Source of the DNA: Aliivibrio_A sp016764915 | Lineage (GTDB): Bacteria; Pseudomonadota; Gammaproteobacteria; Enterobacterales; Vibrionaceae | Direction: 5' to 3' | Assembly: GCA_965224595.1 (NCBI GenBank) | Contig: OZ245058.1 | Coordinates: 2,480,001 to 2,544,000, forward strand | DNA length: 64,000 bases | Notes under the pieces: model-generated | What the model saw: the letters and a program-made list of their open reading frames with translations, nothing else | What the model was told of the DNA's origin: nothing | Database searches by the model: none | Position numbers and translations under genes: made by a program | Shown here: in pieces, positions 61,281-64,000 of the stretch | Numbering within the stretch: position 1 is the stretch's first letter | How the letters are laid out: the number at the start of each line of letters is the position of its first letter

Positions 61281-62633
61281 TTACTCCTTCATTAAATTCT
61301 CAATTACAGGGTTAGAACTGACCTCTATAACCTTGGGTGTAATAAAGATCAACAACTCCCTTTTTCCCTCTTTTTCATATGAACGTCGAAATAGTGCACC
61401 GAGCAGAGGAATGTCTCCCAATAGCGGTACTTTATCAACCGTCGTCGTGACCGAATGTTGATAGATCCCACCTAGCACAATGGTTTCACCGTGATTAACC
61501 AACACTTGAGTCCCTATTCGCTGAGTATTAATAGCAACAGCTTCTCCTTCCCCCGTTTTAACCACCTCACCAGGCCTGTCTTGGGTTACATTCAAGTCTA
61601 AAATCAGCTGATTATCAGGGGTGATCTTTGGAGTGACTGAAAGGCTTAATACTGCTTTTTTAAACGAAACTGACGTCGCACCACTTGAGGCGGCTTCAAG
61701 GTAAGGAATTTCAGTGCCTTGCTCAATAAAAGCAGGTTTGTTATTCAAGGTAATCAGTTTAGGGCTAGAGATTATCTCCGCTTTTGACTCTGCTTGCAGT
61801 GCTGATAACTCAAGGTCAAGAAGCGCTCCTGAACTTAATTTGGCTATTTGAAAGGCGATACTTGTGGCATTGGGGTTAGCAACGGCCAAATTAACACTCA
61901 AAAAATCATCAATGTTGGAGTTTTCAGCATCAAATAATCCAGAACGAGCTAAATTGCTTTCAATGGAGCCTCCAACACTGTTATTGCCTTGTTGTTTTGA
62001 AAACCCCCAGCGCACGCCAAGTTCATCCAAGTTTCCTTCGTCAATAATGATTATTCTAGCTTCAATTTGCACTTGTTTGACGGCAACATCGATACGTTCA
62101 AGCAGCTGCTTCGCCGCCTCTACGTTGCTTTTTATATCTCTAATTATAAGTGTATTGGTCCTCTCATCAACGGTAAGTACACCACGATGAGACAGTATTA
62201 ACTCACTGCCATCACCACGGATCAGCTCTGCAACCTCTTTAGCGTCAGCATACTTTATCTGCAATATCGATAGCATTAAGGCTTCACTGTCTAACCCTGT
62301 TTTCCTCCGCTCTTCTAGCACTGATCTAGGCGCAATAAACAACACATTACCATCCAACTTTTGGCCTAACCCCTTTGCCTCTAATATAACGTTAAAGGCT
62401 TGCTGCCAAGGAATATCGATCAAATTCAAACTGATATTTCCTTGCACCGTATCATCAATAATCAGGTTATATTGATGTTCATTAGCCAACAGTTGAAGCA
62501 CATGGCGAATAGGAATATCTTGCACGGTCAAACTGATGGTTGACCGTTTTTCATCCGCGTTAATACTGCTTGAAAAGATAAATACAAAAAAAATGAAGCT
62601 GAAATATCGCTTCACGGTTAACATTATCGACAC
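61281..62633 (-). CDS. pilQ: type IV pilus secretin PilQ, short form
   Basis: PilQ forms the outer-membrane pore of the pilus and DNA-uptake machine. The 450-residue product has a signal peptide (about 1-26), an N0/STN domain (about 33-90), an N1 domain (about 120-195) and the secretin domain (about 265-440; RIGTQVLVNHGETIVLGGIY). AMIN peptidoglycan-binding domains, present in longer PilQ proteins, are absent. Its length is near that of HofQ of enteric bacteria. It lies 10 bp after the fused pilO-pilP. Confidence 0.92.
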   Translation of the reverse strand: MSIMLTVKRYFSFIFFVFIFSSSINADEKRSTISLTVQDIPIRHVLQLLANEHQYNLIIDDTVQGNISLNLIDIPWQQAFNVILEAKGLGQKLDGNVLFIAPRSVLEERRKTGLDSEALMLSILQIKYADAKEVAELIRGDGSELILSHRGVLTVDERTNTLIIRDIKSNVEAAKQLLERIDVAVKQVQIEARIIIIDEGNLDELGVRWGFSKQQGNNSVGGSIESNLARSGLFDAENSNIDDFLSVNLAVANPNATSIAFQIAKLSSGALLDLELSALQAESKAEIISSPKLITLNNKPAFIEQGTEIPYLEAASSGATSVSFKKAVLSLSVTPKITPDNQLILDLNVTQDRPGEVVKTGEGEAVAINTQRIGTQVLVNHGETIVLGGIYQHSVTTTVDKVPLLGDIPLLGALFRRSYEKEGKRELLIFITPKVIEVSSNPVIENLMKE

Positions 62634-62643
62634 AACGACCCCC

Positions 62644-63660
62644 TTATTTTATTAACAACATGGTAAACAGACTCTCAGTCCAGCACCCGCTAGCATTGAC
62701 GTTTAACTCTTTAACCACCATGCCTCTATTATCAATCTCAACAATCTCTCCATAATTGGGGCCAATACTCTGCCCTTCATAAACTCTCATTGTTTCTCTG
62801 TCTGATGCTTGCAACAAACCTATATACTGATTATCCACCAACATAACACCTCTTAAAACTAGCTGACTCAGCCCTCGTTCTGTAATCACTGTTTCCGCTA
62901 CTTCTGGCATAGATTGAGTACACTTTTGACTGGCATCAACCTCACGATAACTAGAACTTTCTGTATAAAAAATAGAGCGTTGTGAAGAGCCAGCATAGAG
63001 TGTAACCGGAAATAAATTGATACTTCCCCTCTTATTGTTTGGTTGCTCAACTATGTCTTTGGTTGATAAATTGATGTCTATTACTGAATCTTGATTGGCT
63101 TGATATGTCAGAGCAATCATCTTTACTGTTATCAATTTTTCTCTGTCCGCGTTTTTACTTAACTCAATCTCCTGGACATTAACAATGGTAGGTAGAGCCG
63201 CAACAGCTTCACTAAATCGTCCAATATCGTGAAATGAACCATGAAGATCAATATGTATCGGTATATTGGATAAGTAGCCTTTGCTCTCCTTGGCCCCCCA
63301 ACCAAACCGAACAAAATCAAGTCGATGTACCATCCCTAATCGATTAATCTGGGACAGCAGTTCTGACAACTCACTCTGCTCTGGCATCTGGTTCATCATG
63401 CTGTTGTAATGTGTTGACATCTCTTTTATCGGCGATAACTCAATCTGCAGAGATGTCAGTTTCAGCCGCTTTGATTGCAAGGTTGCAGTCAGTTGTTTCT
63501 CTTCAGCTCTGCGGGTTATTAACTCTTCTTGTAATGGTAATAACCACCACCAAGATAAAAACAACTGCAAAAAGAGCATTAATAGCAATGACATCAGCAA
63601 TTGCGCATTAATAGGCCAATCCATTACTTCATCAATCTCTAACGAGGACCAAGGGATCAT
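62644..63660 (-). CDS. fused PilO-PilP type IV pilus assembly protein
   Basis: The 338-residue product joins two proteins normally made separately. Residues 1-190 look like PilO: a transmembrane helix (about 19-42), coiled coil (45-80) and a ferredoxin-like domain (LSNIPIHIDLHGSFHDIGRF). Residues 262-335 look like PilP: LVLRGVMLVDNQYIGLLQ and GPNYGEIVEI, matching the PilP beta domain. PilP's own lipoprotein signal is missing; instead a linker (190-255) joins the two. It lies between pilN and pilQ, where separate pilO and pilP are expected. Confidence 0.85.
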   Translation of the reverse strand: MIPWSSLEIDEVMDWPINAQLLMSLLLMLFLQLFLSWWWLLPLQEELITRRAEEKQLTATLQSKRLKLTSLQIELSPIKEMSTHYNSMMNQMPEQSELSELLSQINRLGMVHRLDFVRFGWGAKESKGYLSNIPIHIDLHGSFHDIGRFSEAVAALPTIVNVQEIELSKNADREKLITVKMIALTYQANQDSVIDINLSTKDIVEQPNNKRGSINLFPVTLYAGSSQRSIFYTESSSYREVDASQKCTQSMPEVAETVITERGLSQLVLRGVMLVDNQYIGLLQASDRETMRVYEGQSIGPNYGEIVEIDNRGMVVKELNVNASGCWTESLFTMLLIK

Positions 63661-63674
63661 TGGCAGCTCCTTTT

Positions 63675-64000
63675 CTATTGAACATATTCATTGTTAACAT
63701 TAGGCAGAAGAGTCAATGACAAAGAGAAGAACTGACGTGAGTGATCGTTAAACCATTCAGTTTTAATCGAGTGAACCTTGATGTTTTTAATCCATGGAGA
63801 TTGCTCAAGCAGTGCTAGTAGGTGAGTAAATTGAGACGTCGTTTTACTGTGCCCAGATAGACTTACCTGCCACTCAACCAACTTTATCCTCTTAATAAAA
63901 ACAGTGTTAGGAATAAACTCATTAAGTAAATTGAAGAGATGCGTGGTACGGTTTTTTTGCTGTTGAATCTCAAACAACTCACTAAGACGTTGTTGAAGTT
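63675..64000 (-). CDS. pilN: type IV pilus inner-membrane protein PilN (C-terminal part)
   Basis: The frame is open to the window edge, so only about the last 107 residues are seen (including LSELFEIQQQKNR and LTLLPNVNNEYVQ at the stop). The beta-alpha pattern with WQVSLSGHSKTTSQFTHLLALL fits the PilN periplasmic domain, and the position before pilO-pilP-pilQ supports it. The start lies outside the window, with pilM expected upstream. It is 14 bp before the fused gene. Confidence 0.85.
   Translation of the reverse strand, partial: LQQRLSELFEIQQQKNRTTHLFNLLNEFIPNTVFIKRIKLVEWQVSLSGHSKTTSQFTHLLALLEQSPWIKNIKVHSIKTEWFNDHSRQFFSLSLTLLPNVNNEYVQ

Overview
The window is an AT-rich stretch of a Vibrionaceae chromosome, most likely Aliivibrio or a near relative (genus-level call is inference). 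Gene order from yheO-tusDCB through the str, S10, spc and alpha operons, and from fkpA through slyX, slyD, yheV, kefBG, yheSTU, prkB, yhfA to crp, matches the arrangement known from gammaproteobacteria. The ast genes beside argD/pabA and the pil-aroKB-damX-dam-rpe-gph-trpS block are typical of vibrios.

Bases 1-12,500 hold two complete rRNA operons in tandem, both on the minus strand. Operon A (promoter near 6,450) reads 16S, tRNA-Glu, tRNA-Lys, tRNA-Val, 23S, 5S, tRNA-Asp. Operon B (promoters near 12,200 and 12,060) reads 16S, tRNA-Ile, tRNA-Ala, 23S, 5S and stops at a hairpin terminator near 6,540. The two copies are nearly identical except for the tRNA cassettes. Beyond tRNA-Asp, bases 1-562 carry tandem ~249 bp repeats of broken tRNA-Asp copies joined to a small palindromic element. 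Upstream of operon B lie two DnaA-box-like 9-mers and a perfect (GTAGAA)10 microsatellite.

Bases 12,450-30,930 are the main ribosomal protein cluster on the minus strand: str (rpsL, rpsG, fusA, tuf), S10 (rpsJ to rpsQ), spc (rplN to rpmJ, with secY) and alpha (rpsM, rpsK, rpsD, rpoA, rplQ). Strong sigma70-type promoters are readable before rpsL and rpsJ. Structured leaders precede rpsJ and rpsM, and terminators follow tuf, rpsQ and rplQ. rpmJ and rpmD are real small genes in gaps between larger ones.

Bases 31,000-45,600 hold the tRNA 2-thiolation relay (tusDCB) with its YheO-type regulator, FKBP-type prolyl isomerases (fkpA, slyD), a WD40-like lipoprotein coupled to slyX, an isoaspartyl peptidase, a KefB/KefG K+ efflux system, the ABC-F protein YheS, a YheT hydrolase, PrkB, YhfA and CRP.

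Bases 45,700-64,000 hold arginine succinyltransferase pathway genes (argD/astC, astA, astD) with a DUF1338 gene, pabA, a large secreted nuclease of the ExeM/Xds type, trpS, gph, rpe, dam, damX, aroB, aroK and the downstream end of a type IV pilus/competence operon (pilN partial, a fused pilO-pilP, and a short pilQ).

This is mostly core genome. I found no convincing undescribed defence, mobile or biosynthetic system. The items most worth checking are the tRNA-Asp-derived tandem repeats, the pilO-pilP fusion with a short PilQ, the GTAGAA microsatellite, and the wobble-preserving differences between the two rRNA spacers.
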